From contig JAGPYM010000027.1 of the NCBI GenBank assembly GCA_020736575.1, forward strand, positions 124,001 to 188,000: a stretch of 64,000 nt of DNA. Reading direction: 5' to 3'. Source of the stretch: Thelonectria olida (lineage: Eukaryota > Ascomycota > Sordariomycetes > Hypocreales > Nectriaceae). Positions 21,654 through 34,836 of the stretch are shown here, in pieces (positions within the stretch are counted from its first letter, which is position 1; each line of letters begins with the position of its first letter). The notes beneath the pieces were generated by a model that saw only the letters and a program-made list of their open reading frames with translations, was not told the DNA's origin and did not search any database. Both the position numbers and the translations under genes were made by a program.

Positions 21654-22775
21654 ACATAGCATAGCACTAAGAACCCAGTTTGTATACACGTATCTTAACC
21701 TTTTTGTCGCACATTTGCCTGCTCCAACTGCGCCGTCAGCCTGTGTCTGGACTGCGCGCCGGCTGGACGATCGCGTAGGCCCAAGAGTTCCTTGAACAAC
21801 CGGGAGGTATAAGCGGAGAATACGGCGTCCGAGTGGGACGATGGCTCTCAATAACGGCTGTTATTAGCCCGGTGAGAGGACTTTGCGTTTGCTAAACTTG
21901 TGCAAGCCGTAATCAGGCTCATACTGGCAGTGAAAATCATGCTAGTGCGTAGGGAGTCGCATCAAGGTGGAAACTGCCCGAGCTTAAATAAAAGGCAAGG
22001 AGAATCGACAAATGAAAACGATGGAAACGGTGAAAGAATGACATTGATGCCATCTCGCCAAGCTTCGCCCCCGCACCCCATGGGGAGATTCCGGCTATCC
22101 AACATGGCGGGACACATCTCGGACCGGACGCGGACCGGACATCGGACCGCTTCAAATGCGGGGAGATGACCTTAATCAAACGACATGGCGGGTGAATGGG
22201 GAGCCACGCGCAACCTAATCTACGCCTCTCTGGCCCCAAACAGGATCTTCTTGCTGCAAGGGGGCAATCTGTTGCTACACTCTAGGTCTATTCGAGATGA
22301 GTGACCGAGGAACTGCTCAGAAAGAAGTCGCCTTGGCGTTAGCAGTGCTTTCCTTGCCGGGCTTGACTCGAGCAATTGTGAAGTTTCCGCTTTTACCCCT
22401 ATACCGTGAGACTTGGCTTGGTTAGGGAGTTCATCAATGAGGGGTTCCCCTAAGCTCACCGAGTCACCACCAGGCGCACTACACTGGAAGTTAGCTGCTG
22501 CCCCTCCCTTTTCTCGGTCTTAGTTTGGGAACAAGGAATCGCACTTGTTGTTGCTCCTCGGTTATGGCCAACACCTCAGCTCATTTCTACATCTTGTGGC
22601 TGATGCTTGGCAAGACTTGACCTGGGATTAGGGTATAAATAAGTCTTCTCAGATCCCATGCCTAATCGCTTGAAGACCATCGTCTGGGAACAGCAGCACC
22701 GGGGTTCTATACTTCACCATCGTTTCCTTATCTACTCTTTCACCTTGCATAAAACACCTCCGAACCCATTCCAAC
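21654..22775. other. Intergenic
   Basis: 3' flank of the NLR (whose first bases are duplicated in the relic near 12.0 kb) and promoter of the MFS gene. A TATA-like TATAAATAAG lies at about 22634. No gene supported. Confidence 0.4.
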
Positions 22776-24443
22776 ATGAAAAAAGACGAGCCCGGCAGCG
22801 CTGCAGCAAGCGTCCAGATTACTGAAACGGCTGATGGGATCGTCTCTTCGGACAAAGTAGTGTCGACCGAGAATGCTGGATGGAGTGAGGCAGATACGAA
22901 GAGGTTGATCCGCAAGATCGATTGGGCCATCATCCCATTTGCGGCCTTGCTTTATCTTCTCTCCTTCTTGGATCGCACTAACATCGGAAATGCTCGCCTC
23001 GATACTCTAGAAGCTGATCTTGGAATGACGGGCCTCATGTTCAACAATGCTCTGGCCATCTTTTTCCCGTTCTACGTGCTCGCTGAGATCCCTTCCAATA
23101 TGGGAATGAGGAGGTTCAAGCCATGGATCTGGATTCCCACCATGATGGTCGCCTGGGGCATTTGCTGCACTCTAATGGGCATCGTCCAGAACTACCACGG
23201 CCTCCTCGCTGCACGAGCCGTCCTGGGACTCACTGAAGGTGGTCTGTTTCCTGGCGTCTCCTACTAGTATGTATTTTCACGCATTCCTTGGCATTTAAGC
23301 GCTGTTAACCCTGAGGCTTTCTCTAGTATCACCATGTGGTACCGACGCCATGAATGCGGCTTTCGGATGGCTGTTTTCTTCTCCGCCGCCACAGCTGCTG
23401 GTGCATTTGGCGGCTTCCTCGCCCGCGGTATAATGGAGATGCGTGGTGTAGGAGGCCTGGCTGGCTGGCAGTGGATTTTCATCATTGAGGGTCTCGCTAC
23501 TGTCGTGGTCGGTAAGGCGCCTCAAAGACTCTCTTCCGTGCCAGCATGAACCGCGCTCACTGACCTTGTCTCAGCACTGGCCTCGTACAAGATGATGAGC
23601 GACTACCCTGACAGAGCGAAATTCATCAATAACGAAGAACGTGCCCACATCGTCGCTCGTCTCAAGCTCGATCGATCCTCGCTCGCCGACGAGTTTGGGA
23701 TGAACTTCTTCTGGGATGCCATCAAGGACTGGAAGATCTGGGTTCACATGTTCATGGCATTCGGCACTTTCGCTGGAGTATACTCGTACTCTCTATTTTT
23801 GCCTACGATTATCCGCGATCTTGGATACACTAGCACTACCGCCCAACTTATGAGCACACCGCCATATCTGGTCGCATGCCTCCTCTGTGTCAGCGCAGGC
23901 TGGTACGCGGACAAGCTTCAGCAGCGCGGTATCTTCATGGTATTCTTTTGCGGGCTGGCGTACGTACTTGCCTCTCCGTCTCCGACAAGAAGTGCATGCT
24001 GACATTACCTTAGTGGAGTCGGACTCATCTTGCTGATGGCGGTCAGAAATGCTTCGGTCAGGTACTTTGGGTGCTTTCTTCTTGCCGCAGGTCTCTTTCC
24101 CAGTGTGCCGCAAGGTATTGCTTGGAACAGCAACAACATCGGTGGTTCCATGAAACGAGGTGTCGGAATTGCAATGCATGTAGGATTTGGCAACTTTGGC
24201 GGCACCATCGCGGCCTACCTTTTCCTGGCCAAGGATGGCCCAAGGTACTTTCCGGGCTTCGGGACACTGCTTGGCTTCCAGGCCATGGCCTTTACGCTCG
24301 GAATTTGGATGATGGTCTACTTGCGACGTGAGAATGCCCGAAGAGACCGCGAGCACAAGGATCCCAGCGAGTACAGCGAGGAGGAGAAATCGGCAGAGCG
24401 GGAGCGCGGGGATCATGCCACCTTTTTCCGCTACACAGTCTGA
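22776..24443 (+). CDS. MFS transporter, anion:cation symporter (ACS) family
   Basis: Four exons: 22776-23266, 23327-23511, 23575-23959, 24014-24443; 496 residues, the usual size. Seen: a charged cytosolic N-terminus ending in KRLIRKIDWAIIP, the signature of the Dal5/allantoate-permease-type ACS family, then LLSFLDRTNIGNAR, twelve predicted membrane spans, the loop between spans 2 and 3 (EIPSNMGMRRFKP), the ARAVLGLTEGGLFPG segment and a hydrophilic C-tail. Known: this family imports small organic anions such as allantoate, nicotinate, pantothenate or sugar acids with protons. The substrate cannot be read from sequence. It is convergent with the secreted protein gene at 25266, so a shared catabolic role is possible but unproven. 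Confidence 0.9.
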
Positions 24444-25265
24444 TGTGATGTCTTGGATACTATCTGGGGGAAGAAAATCTTGACTGGAATTTTACCTTTC
24501 TTTTATAGCATAGGGAAGGTAGAGGGTTTCTGCTTTATTTGACGTGTCTTCGTCATGATGCTTGGGGGCGGACGGAGCACATAGAGGATGCATAAATGTG
24601 TGACTCTGTACCTGGATACCTAAGGTATTAAGAGATTACTTCCATCATATAAGCTAGTATCATGAGATAAAACATACAACCGAGATCCCATTTCTTGCTA
24701 ATTTAATCAAGCCTTTTAATAATAGATTTAATCTGTCTTGAACTAACTAGTTGGTAATTGAATACTATGGATTTGGGGGGAGAAGGTTGGTTCTCATGCA
24801 AGGAATGTGGGTCTTGGAGATAACCTCAGTCTGGGGCACGTGCGGGGTACAGCTACCGGGGTACCTGGGTACAAAGTGACATCTAGGCCGTCAATGGAAG
24901 GGTGCGCGAAGCATCAACGGGCAGTTTCATCAAGGATCCAAAGCCGTCAAAATCGAAGGCGATAACTACAAATTCCGCAATAAAACCAATAGCGGGTATT
25001 AGTTTATTATTGGACTTTTTTGATTTGATGATGTAGTGCTGCATAAACTCCCAAAGACTTCCTCCTATGATATGTAATTACGGCAAGTCTCGATTCCATC
25101 TACCCCGTACCAACACACTACCCAACCTAACCATACTCTGTACGGAGTACCAAATCACTATCCAAACAGTACTGACCTCCTCACCGTCCCTCGACACAAA
25201 GCGTCATTGCTAACCCTCACAATTCATCGCCCAACCCACCCGCGATGGTGTGATTCCGCGGGGGA
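24444..25265. other. Intergenic between convergent genes
   Basis: 3' flanks of two convergent genes. AT-rich around 24590-24760. No gene supported. Confidence 0.4.
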
Positions 25266-27225
25266 TCAACACGTGTACTTGAATTGGAACTCCATCTTGG
25301 GCACACCTTTAAACCCATCGGGAACCACATAGGAAATATTGTAGATCATGTGGTTCCGGTGCGTGTCGCCGTACGTCACCGGCTGCTTGATAAGCCCCGG
25401 CGCGTCCACCTTGACATCGAGACAAGGGAGGCTCTCGAACCCATCGATGACGTGGTTGCCCGAGATTGTCCAGCCAGGAGGCACATTCGAGAGGGCGTAG
25501 GTGAAGATTCGAGCACCCTCCTGCGCGGGATTTGGGTATGACACCGTCAGGCTGTTGCGGCCGGCGACGGCATCAATAGTTGCCGCCGACGGGTAAAGAG
25601 AGAAGAAGCTGACGTAGGGCCAGGGGGCGTGCATCTTGTCGCTAGCCCAATGCACAATCGCAGGGACAAACCGCTCGTCGCGTGTTTCATCCTCGTCAAT
25701 GGGCTGAACACCAATCGTGAGGATTATGGACATCCATGAACTCGCAGTGCGACGAGTATGCTTTCCAAGCCCATCAGAAACTGTTCTGTTCACGAATTTC
25801 CATCCCTCCCAGGCTGTTCGGTTCGTCAGTGGCTCGAATGTCTCCCTGGCCATGAGTTTGCTGGTCGTTTCCATGACGAGCGCGAGACTGGCGCCCTGAG
25901 TACCATCGCGGAGGAAGCCCAGCTCGCCCCTTGGTATTTGAGGGCCGTACCCGTAGCCAAAAATTCCCCAAGAAAACAGGGCGATCTGGATAGCCTGGGT
26001 GGACAGGTCTCGAGTGTACGAGTTGTCATACGGAGCCACCAAATTGCCCAAGTAGGGATTCCAATGGGCTGCAACGTCTCTCCACAGTTCTGTCATGATG
26101 TACTGGGCACCGTGTGTCATAGTCGAATCCGGGGGCCCGTACTTGATATTGGCAGCAAGGGCCCATAGATCCAAGCCGTAGTATGACGGCAAACCGGACT
26201 CGGAGAGCGCATCCTCGCCGAGCTCGCCATTGTCCTTGAAGAGGTTCAGAATCTGGCTGCCTTGGGAGTTGGCAAAATCGATGTACTCCTTGTTGTTGAG
26301 GCGGCGACCGATCCAGCCCACGACCAAGGATCGCACAAGCGCAGTGTTGATATAGCCAACAGTCAAATCGTCACCCTCTGGAAAGGTACCATTGCGACGC
26401 ATGGCTGCGGCTGCGGTAATCTCGAGGGCGTCTTTGATGGCCCATTCATGTTGCTTGCCTAAGATGCCCTCAAATTCTTCCATTAGTTGGATGAGCTCAG
26501 TTCTGTCACACGGTCTGGTTAGTTAGGTCTCGGCTGCTGCGTCGATAGGGAATACATACGCAACGAGCTCTCTCGAAGTTGGATCTTGTGAGCCCTAAGT
26601 GCTGGTCAGCTACCATTCCAGTCAACACGATGAATTCGACTCACATAAGGCCTAGGGTAATACAGAGGAGAATCTTTCGTAGGAAAAGGCTCGTCTGGAG
26701 ATAGCTTGAAGGTTCCAGCCCACGCTGGGCCGTAGGTGTCATTCAGCTGAGCCTTTAGGCTATAGGTTGTGTCAGTAAAAGCAAAAGAACTTGTTTTGCG
26801 GGGTCATGGTAAAGACGTACATATTGTCAATCGCACGGAAGGCCTTGGAGTCATCGCGAGTACTAGTAGGCCTTTGATCATCGGCGCTCCGATACCGATG
26901 CAGAAGGGCTGCTGCGTACCAGGCAGTGGATCGTATGGACCAAGGGCCCTGCTCTGGATGCGTGACCAAGTGGTAGGCTTCATCCCACCGGTTGTCTCCA
27001 ACTGCTATAGAGTAGTCGAATAAGCCCTGTGCAGCTACCGGCAGAGAATGAAGTCAGCCCGTGTGTCAACACCATGGCAACAGGTGTGCATATCATGGGA
27101 ATTGGGAACCGAAACTTACGCAAAGGGACCCGTTCCTTGGGGATATGAACGCCTATCCCCGTGTATCGAGCCTGAGCGAAAGTTGCTGCGTAGGCTGCAG
27201 CTGTGAGAAGTTTGGAGAACCGCAT
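25266..27225 (-). CDS. Secreted protein, possible six-hairpin glycosidase-like fold
   Basis: Five exons on the minus strand (27225-27120, 27034-26821, 26759-26645, 26594-26560, 26502-25266), 568 residues. The N-terminus MRFSKLLTAAAYAATFAQA is a clear signal peptide. The body is rich in Trp/Tyr-bearing helices (RSTAWYAAALLHRY, YYGLDLWALAANI, HWNPYLGNLVAPYDNSY, ALFSWGIFGYGYG) typical of alpha/alpha-toroid glycan-active proteins. The C-terminal 130 residues look beta-rich (TISGNHVIDG, FQFKYTC). Several N-glycosylation sequons are present. I do not recognise a named family; an (alpha/alpha)6-like hydrolase or lyase is an inference from pattern only. No membrane anchor is visible. The fifth exon alone holds a 405-codon frame; the upstream exons were joined because each junction has consensus splice sites and restores one frame beginning with the signal peptide. 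Confidence 0.75.
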
Positions 27226-28427
27226 GTTGCTCACTCGTTCGTTTCGTGCAAATCCGGGGCACTCTGCGTCGTGTTGTTTGTAGGACGAGAAAAAGAAATA
27301 GCAGGATCGTGTTGGATGTTGTCAAGTTGACCAGTTGCCACTTTGACCATGCAATGACGTGTTGGTGGACGGCTCAGCCAAGGAGTCTTCGTGTGGTTCT
27401 TGTCGAAAGTGCAATGCTGATGGGATGTTGGGGTTGAGAGAAGGTGATTGTTTACTTCCTGGATGAGAGGACTCGAAGGGGCATTTTATTATGCCTGGCC
27501 CGAGCCTCGCATAAGGTTGCGCAGGTAAAGTTTGCTGGAATATTGCAATCATAACAATGGAAGACGCTTTTTTGTTTCGAGATCATTTGCTGCAGCTCGC
27601 GCGTAATAATAGTGTTCCTTTCAATGGTATCCGCTGCAAAGGATGAAAAGTGGTGAGAATAGTTCGGTATTTGGCAGCAGTGGTTTGGACATCACGGTTG
27701 GGCGATTTGTTTCTTCTCCTATGCCGATGGTCCTCCTGACTCGCAGTATTATCTATGTTTAGCCGAGTGATGACATTCTGACACTTGACAACTTTTGCTC
27801 AGAGTAAGATTGAACCACTGTGACATTGCGATCCTGCATTCTGTATCCCGATCACCCTCTTTCAGAGGTATTACCCCAAAGTGGCCTGCGGGTGAGTGCA
27901 GTTTACCCAGGACAATCTCATCGTTGCTCGTCACGATATCCTCCTGGCTCGGCCCCGCTTCTTAAAGTCCTTGCATGTCTAGGTTTGAAAATGCACTCCT
28001 TTTTTTTTACTTTCCCTTTCAGTGCCAGGACGTTGTTGCTACGCAGATTCGTGAAAGGCCCTTGCGGCGTTCGCCGAGGGATGCAAGGTTGATGGCTCGC
28101 GCGAAAGTCATGGATGTTTTGATACCACCAGCGCTTGTCGCGCAAATTGAGGATGTATAGAATAAAAGCAGTCAAATTTCGGAAAAGAATTACCCAGCAG
28201 TGCGTAGTGGTGGCTTAGGGATAGCCTAACGGCTATCGTGTTCAATTCGTGGATCCCCTGCTGTCTATGAACTCCCCATGGAGGCACTTTCCAGCCACCT
28301 GTAACATTCTATATCAGTTGATCGCTGAGGTCGTGAGAGAAGTTGTCTGCATCGTTTAATAAACCAAGTGTGCAAGCTCTGGTAGAAATTGTTGGTAATC
28401 TCTTCGACCCCATCAGTTTGCTGACTT
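27226..28427. other. Intergenic
   Basis: 5' flank of the secreted-protein gene, then 3' flank of the carrier gene. A tRNA-like stretch at 28200-28262 was examined and does not fold. No gene supported. Confidence 0.4.
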
Positions 28428-29896
28428 CTAAGAGCTCGTCTCCTTGTCCCAGCTGGAATCCTCCCGTCAGCGAGAAACTATTTGAGAGGGGCGACCGACT
28501 TACAGATCAAGAAAGAGCTTCCACAGAATGGAAAATAGCAAGCCTTGCAGACCGTTGGCCAAGATTCGCGTCTTGAGTCCACGACCGAAAAGCCCGATGA
28601 CGCCGTCTTGGCGGACAACCGCTCTCGCTGCTTCGGCTGAAAAGGAATTGCGATTAGTCATGGCAAAGTTGCCACGCATGTCAAGGGAATGCTCACTATA
28701 GGACACCTTGGTATCATTAACCTGGCGGTAGGTTTTGATGACCCTCAGGGAGTTGGAGATGGAGTCTGACACTATAGAGGCACAGAAGCCAATGAAAGCC
28801 AGACGCAGCAGCCACCAGGCAAGGGGGTGCTTTGGTGGTTCTGTGAGAAGTTCTGATAGGAGGTTGTACTGCGTGATAGTTAACACTTGATATTCGACAG
28901 ATGGTCATCACTCGTCAGATTCGGGCACGTACGGTAGCAAACCAAGGGTAGTGTCCGACAAACGTAGCAGCTGCTGTAGCCAGCGCTCCCCACCACAGGC
29001 TGCCAAGACCGTTCGTTTTGATGCGGCGGCGCAAAAGCGACGTCCCGCGGGCACCTTGAGCTTGCAGGGTCGTCTTCAGCGTGTCAATCGGCGTGAGAAG
29101 CATGCGGAAACACGCGGCGCTAACACAACACGGTCAGCCACACGGATTGCACGGCCAGAGGGGGTTTGAGTTACCAAACAGAGGCGAAAACGGTTTTAAT
29201 GGGCGAAGGCAATCTGTTCATGGTCGAATTAGACTCGAGCAAGGCCAGGATGCCTGCGTTGGCTGCCGTGTCGCCAAATCTCGAGACCGGACCTGGCAAG
29301 TTAGACATTTCCATAGAAGGGAATTGAACTATTGCGTACCTTGAACAAGGGCTGCCCCGATTCCTTGATAATACCGCCGAATTCCACCTTCTTCAAAGAG
29401 AGTCCGGGTGGCGACAGTGAATGGCGTTCCGTAGCGGTATTGGTAGTTCATAATTGTGCGCAGCGGCTTCGACTCACTCAGTCATGACCTTGGTTCACAG
29501 CGGAAGGATAAAGACTTACCATGAGAAGCAGCACCTGTAAGATCATGGCTGCAGCTCCGCTCAGACCCCCTCCGAGGGCCTTTTTGAGTGCCCCTTTGAG
29601 ATCAAACTAGCCTGACTGTTAGTGCGTCAAGTAATACATTGATCCAAGTTGGCGATACTCACGTCTGTGTCCTTGGCATCAATCCAAGCCTTGATGAAGG
29701 TGGCCAGTACAAGGATGGCAACAACCGCCCAGAAGATGCGCCAGGCGTACCGATACCGGGACTTATCCTCGCTTTGCGGGTCTGATTGGACAGGCTGTGC
29801 TTCCTCCTCATCGTCAATAGGACGCTGCGAGCCACCCAGGAGCGGACTCTGCTCATCGTGAGTCGGAGAACTCGGCTGATCTCTGTCTGAAGCCAT
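28428..29896 (-). CDS. SLC25-type carrier with extra N-terminal membrane anchor
   Basis: Eight exons on the minus strand: 29896-29663, 29606-29520, 29466-29340, 29292-29175, 29119-28933, 28868-28697, 28636-28504, 28452-28428; total 360 residues in unbroken frame. Seen: carrier signature variants PLRTIMNYQYRYG and PIDTLKTTLQ (the P-x-[DE/R]-x-x-[KR] motif at the end of odd-numbered helices), GLFGRGLKTRI near the end and YYQGIGAALVQGPV. Ahead of the carrier fold there is an acidic 47-residue leader with an ESPLLGG-like acidic di-leucine (EQSPLLGG) and a hydrophobic span (IFWAVVAILVLATFI, about residues 52-68). Canonical mitochondrial carriers have no such leader. Known: members on peroxisomes or the outer mitochondrial membrane deviate in this way. 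Location and substrate are open; the di-leucine hints at vacuolar/endosomal sorting. Confidence 0.8.
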
Positions 29897-30759
29897 GCTG
29901 CTGTCGCTCGATGTCTAAACCAGATAATGAAGAGTCAAGAATGGTCCGTCGGCGTGACGGAGTTGTGGTGGATTATTCCCCGCAGCTTGTTGATAACGAA
30001 TTAGTCAGTGACTTGCGTGCTTAACTCGCTGATGGCGTATCGCCGCAATATCCGATCTCCGAGATGGGCGCGCTAAATCTCCCGCTCGGCTCCAGGTCTC
30101 CAGATCTTGGCTGCACTCAGATCTGGAGAGATCTGTTAAGAAAGCGAGGAAGATGTTGCGGCTCGTCTATCAATCGGTACGTGAGTGACCTGCGATCAAT
30201 ACTTGTTTGCATTCGGAGTCGGCTCGCTGAGGGTTTGATCTGAGCTGGTGTCACAACTCTTCACTATTAGTCAGCAGAAGTTGTTGATGCCTTGATTGAT
30301 AAGCCGGAACGCCAAACTGGGAAAAGACGGGAATAAGACAAGGCGGGGTGATGCAGCTCATTGAGTCCTGCATCTTCTCCGCATGGTTAGATAGTTTGAG
30401 TGATTTGACACGCACCTTGGGGATGAGACTAGATCTGCCCCCTTTTTCCACGTTGATTGCATCTCGTGTTTTATTTTCGTTGATGGATCTCATACCGTTT
30501 TTTCATGATTGAAAGCTGGCGTCGAAAATGACAGGAACAAGTCCCGATAGGGGTAATAATTAAAGGAAATCCGTGTGTGACTGTTATGTTTATTTACATT
30601 CTTATCGCTCGCCCACGACAATCGGCCACCCAACGTTAATGCACAGCGCCAGAAGTTTCCCCCAAAACAAAACTCGGAATCGTGTCCACCTATTGGGCCG
30701 TCCGCATTCGCGACAAGTCCTCATCGATCCCAACTACTATCTGGCCTTTACCAAGGTGT
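29897..30759. other. Intergenic
   Basis: Promoter side of the carrier gene and 3' flank of the MFS gene. No gene supported. Confidence 0.4.
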
Positions 30760-32454
30760 TTAGTGGTGGACCGAGACTTCACTATCCCTGGATCCTTGCG
30801 CCAATATGTCGCGTTCGGCCTTTGTAGCAGGTTGTTTTGGAAGGAAGCGAAACAATAACGGCATGGATAGAGACACAAGAGCCGCTGTTCCACAGAGGGA
30901 AGCCATTGTAGCAAACCCAATGACGTGACGAGGAGCATCCGCACTCGGCCACAGGTAGCTTCCGTAAATCATCGATAGATTGCAGAAGCTGTTGATGAAA
31001 GCAATCGCGACAGATCGTTTTTTGGTTGGGAACGAGATGCATTCGCTCGCCCAGTTCAGAATAAGAGGCAGTGCAGTGTAGAGGCCTCCGATAAAGAGAC
31101 ACATCATCACATACTTTACTACTGTGTTCGAAACAAAGAGCGAAACAAAGCAAGCTGCGACGGGCACTAGATGCAAAAAGGTAAGATGCCAGCGACGGTC
31201 TTGCGTCTTGTCCGATGTGTAAGAAAAGACCAGCATCGAGATGGCTCCTGTGATGTAGATCGGGACAGTCATCCACTGCGCCGAAACCTTTGTGTAGCCA
31301 AGCGTTTTCAGGATGGTGGGAATAAAGTAGGTGATGGTAGTGCAAGTTCCGTTCAAGTTGTACAAGACAAGAAACACCCAAGTCTTCCAGTCCGCCAGCA
31401 CAGCCAACAGGGCCTGGCGTGAGGTCAAAGTGCTGTGGTCGAGAGTAACATTGATGTTCCGGTCGTACATCATTCGGATTTGCGCCAATTGGCGTTGTTC
31501 TGCGGTGAACCGTCTTGAGTTGCGAGGGTAGTCTGGTATGAGGAAGAAGAGGCATCCGGAACAGAAGACGGTGATGAGCCCTTCAATGAGAAGCAGCCAT
31601 CGCCATCCGGGCATGCCCCTCACACCGTCGAGGCTCCTAATGATGGCGCCGGCCATGATGCCACCGAGCGCCGGAGCCACACATCCTGAAGTAAAGAAGA
31701 CACAGAATCGTTTGCCTGATCACGACTAGTTAGATAAAGATGATGTAATTGGCCGAGCAGACTCGGAGATCCGATTCAATACATACCGACTTCCTTCTTG
31801 GTGTACCAACAAGTCAGCACAAACAATGCGCCGGGAAACATGCCGGCCTCTACACAGCCAAGGAAGAACCGGCCAACGAGGAAACCCCTCAGGGTCTTGG
31901 ACTGGGACATGCCACTGACAATGCATCCCCAGCAGAAGACAATAGTCGACAGATAGATGGAAGGCCTGATCTTGACCATGACCAGGTTTGACGGGACCTC
32001 GAAGATGAAGTAGCCGACAAAAAAGACGGAGATGAACAGAGAGTATTCTACACTTGATTGTTAGAGAAGTTGCGGAATGTTGAAGTGCAAACGAGCGAGG
32101 CTCACCGTTGTCAGTGAGACCCAAATCTTCACTCAACCCTGCCGCATTTGCATTTGCCTAATGCCGTCGTGCGTTAGTGCCACAATCCTAATTCAACGGC
32201 GAGGGAGGACTAACAATATTTCCTTTGTCCAGATAGGCCAGGATGTACATCCACCACAAACATGGCAGCAGGACCATGTCGATCTTTCGTACGAGGCGTC
32301 TCTCCTCTGGAGTGTCTGGGACATAATTCTTGAGTGCAACGGCTAGCTCTGCATCGTCCGAAGTGGCGGCAGGAGTGGCGGGATCCAGTGAGCTCACTGA
32401 TACATCAGGCCCCCGGATCTTGGGGGAAGTACTCTGCTGGGGAGCCGCATCCAT
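30760..32454 (-). CDS. MFS transporter, ACS family (second copy)
   Basis: Four exons: 32454-32215, 32157-32106, 32047-31787, 31715-30760, giving 502 residues. Seen: the ACS lead-in ERRLVRKIDMVLLP, the LAYLDKGNI segment at the end of the first span, FFVGYFIFEVPSN, LVGRFFLGCVEAGMFPG, GWRWLLLIEG and twelve predicted spans. Sequence differs clearly from the transporter at 22776 (for instance LDKGNI versus LDRTNI), so this is not a recent duplicate. Known relatives take up organic anions including vitamins, allantoate and tartrate-like acids. The substrate is not deducible. It lies tail-to-head behind the carrier gene on the same strand, with about 0.9 kb between them. Confidence 0.9.
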
Positions 32455-34836
32455 GGAAGGTATAGTGCTGAGAGAGATCGTAGGGGTGGTAGTCCAACAA
32501 GGTCGATACTAGTGCAATGAAATGCCACTATTCTGTAACACAGAGCAAGAAAAACGGTCTGAAGGCGAGGGAATTACGTCTCAAAAGTGAACCAAGTATT
32601 GCTACAAGTACAAGTACGACTTCAACGAAGATAACCATGTCGATCGTCCATGATACGAGGAATATTTATGCATCATTAATCGCAACATGGCCATTGGCCA
32701 GTTTTCCATCAGTTGGGGGTCTCTAAAATTTTCCATAGTGGGTGCAATGTCGGTGCGTGAGGGCGAAGCAGACCATCAAGGTTCACCGGCGGACAGGGTA
32801 TCGTGTGAGGTATTATACTGTTGCATCTCATTGTCGTATGTTGACGATTGGGTCTCACACACAAAGCAGATGTCAACTTTCACCGGTCGATACACGCGTG
32901 GGGTCGGGTCCTCGAGTAATCTGCTCAGCATGGGGGTTCGACGGGCCCAAGCATTCGGCATCGCGTAAAAGGAGATGGAGTATTAGCTATGGCACTCAGA
33001 CTTTGAGGATTCGGGGGAAAGCTGGTGACGAGTCTCTTCCCCCCATGGACGAGGCAGAGGAACGGGATCCATCCTCCGAGTCACTATCTACGGTGTTCCT
33101 TGTTTATGTGGATGAAGGAAGTCAGAGTCCCCATGGCAATCGGTCATCCGAACCAATCAATACCCGCCCTTAGCAATGTGTGGTTGGCGCATTCTTCCCC
33201 GATGGGGCAGGCCATAACGTTCTCGGCACGGAGTGCTACTCCCCACGCCGACTCCATATCGGTGGACGATTGTCTTGGCAAAGTTCTCACAGGCCTTCTC
33301 TTGGCTCGCTCTCACGGTTTCGGTGGTTCTCGGTGTGAGAAACAAATCTCTTTGATCGTGCTCAAGTTTGACCTCAACCCTCGTAAATCGCGAAGGATTC
33401 CTGTGAGTAGCCCGAACCTCACCTTTCTCATATTATCGCTTACGACATGTCGTTTCACCGGTATACTTCGAAGTCGTGGACCCTGCAATGACTTACGAAG
33501 CCAAATCCCCCCACGCCAAGCAACCGGCAGCTGGTGGATTAGGAGAGGCGGAGTTGATGATTCAACCCGAATCTCGACGCAACCTATTGCCGCTTTAGTG
33601 GCATGCGACCTGGCCCTAATCAGCCTTCATCACCCCGAACTCACCCTACTCGCGGAGCCACAGCGTGGACCTCACTGAGTCCTCGAGGTTGGACGCATGG
33701 TACAGGTGTTGGCTGGCTCGTCAGCTCGAAGCAGCTCCAGCTCAGAGGCATGGCCACAATGGAAAGAGAAAATTCTAGTTTGATCTCGTACAAGAGATGG
33801 AAATAACCGAGAGGTCGACGGCATTGTTCGAGATTTCGAGTTCCCTCGCCATCTTGCTTGTCTGAGGCAAATCGCAGTGTCAAGAGAGGCAGAGGTGCAG
33901 CAGTGACAGGAGTAGGATCAGTTAAATTGGTAAACAAGATCCAAGCCTGAATCTAAAACATATATGATCTGCAAAGAGTTGCATGTTCGAGGTAAGCTCT
34001 TCCCGCGTTTTCATGTCTATTCCCGTCACAAAGGTACAAGCACAGGTTATTGGTTCTGGCGAGTCTCTTGCCTTATAAAGGGGTAAAGAAAATAGCTTGG
34101 AGGGAAAGTAAGCTGACCTAATCCAATTCTCTTTCTACTTTATTGAGTAGACCATCAAGCCTTCTAGATCGACAAGTGGTAAGTTTGGATATACGTGTTT
34201 CGAGGTTTCCTATTATTGCCCACTAAGTTTTACTTGGACGCTCGGAGGTAATTTCTAAGCTATGTTTTGTCTCATCTATTAGCTTAAATATATAAGGCTT
34301 CGCAAGATATAACTTGGTAAAATAGGAAAGTGTAAGTAATATGTAGTGTTATTATTAACAATGCCTATAAGTAGGAATTATTAAGTAATATATATATTCC
34401 TTCTTCTATACGAATGAAATATGTTCCTATGTTATTAGCGATCGACTCGGGAAGTATATAGAGGTTTCTTCGGAACCACTATTGTAAAGGGGATGTTGGA
34501 GCGTTTAAGCTGTTGCAAACTCTCAAGTAGAATGGGGAGGAAGAGTTCCTTAGGTTTGTGATATAGTTCGGGCTCGTCCGAGCTTATAGCTGTGGTCGAA
34601 TTGGGGCCTGCAAATCAAATTGAATCAGAGCATGGATTCTTCCGGCGGCTGAGGTGGTCTGTATAAATCGTGAGGGATTCAATGCCAGAAAGTGGGCAGA
34701 CCTTGCTATCGCTACCATCCTCGGATATATAGTCCCCGATATCAGGGCATTCGGGCGGGCTTGGGGGTTCTAGACTGCCTTCAGAAGCTCCACAACTGGC
34801 TTTGCCCTCCCCATGCACCAATTGCCACTCGATATA
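32455..34836. other. Long intergenic stretch with AT-rich island
   Basis: An open frame of 217 codons at 33025-33678 (plus) has no family-like pattern and is probably chance. From about 34130 to 34450 the sequence is AT-rich and repeat-like, consistent with an old element, but I could not recognise its origin. No gene supported. Confidence 0.4.

Noticed and set aside
28200..28262. tRNA-like stretch with TGGCTTAGGG and GTTCAATTC resembling A and B boxes
   Set aside because: No acceptor stem and no paired T arm can be drawn around the boxes; the B box lacks the usual G-G and C-C flanks.
33025..33678. Plus-strand frame of 217 codons
   Set aside because: Composition is random-like, no domain is recognisable and no flanking splice signals extend it.
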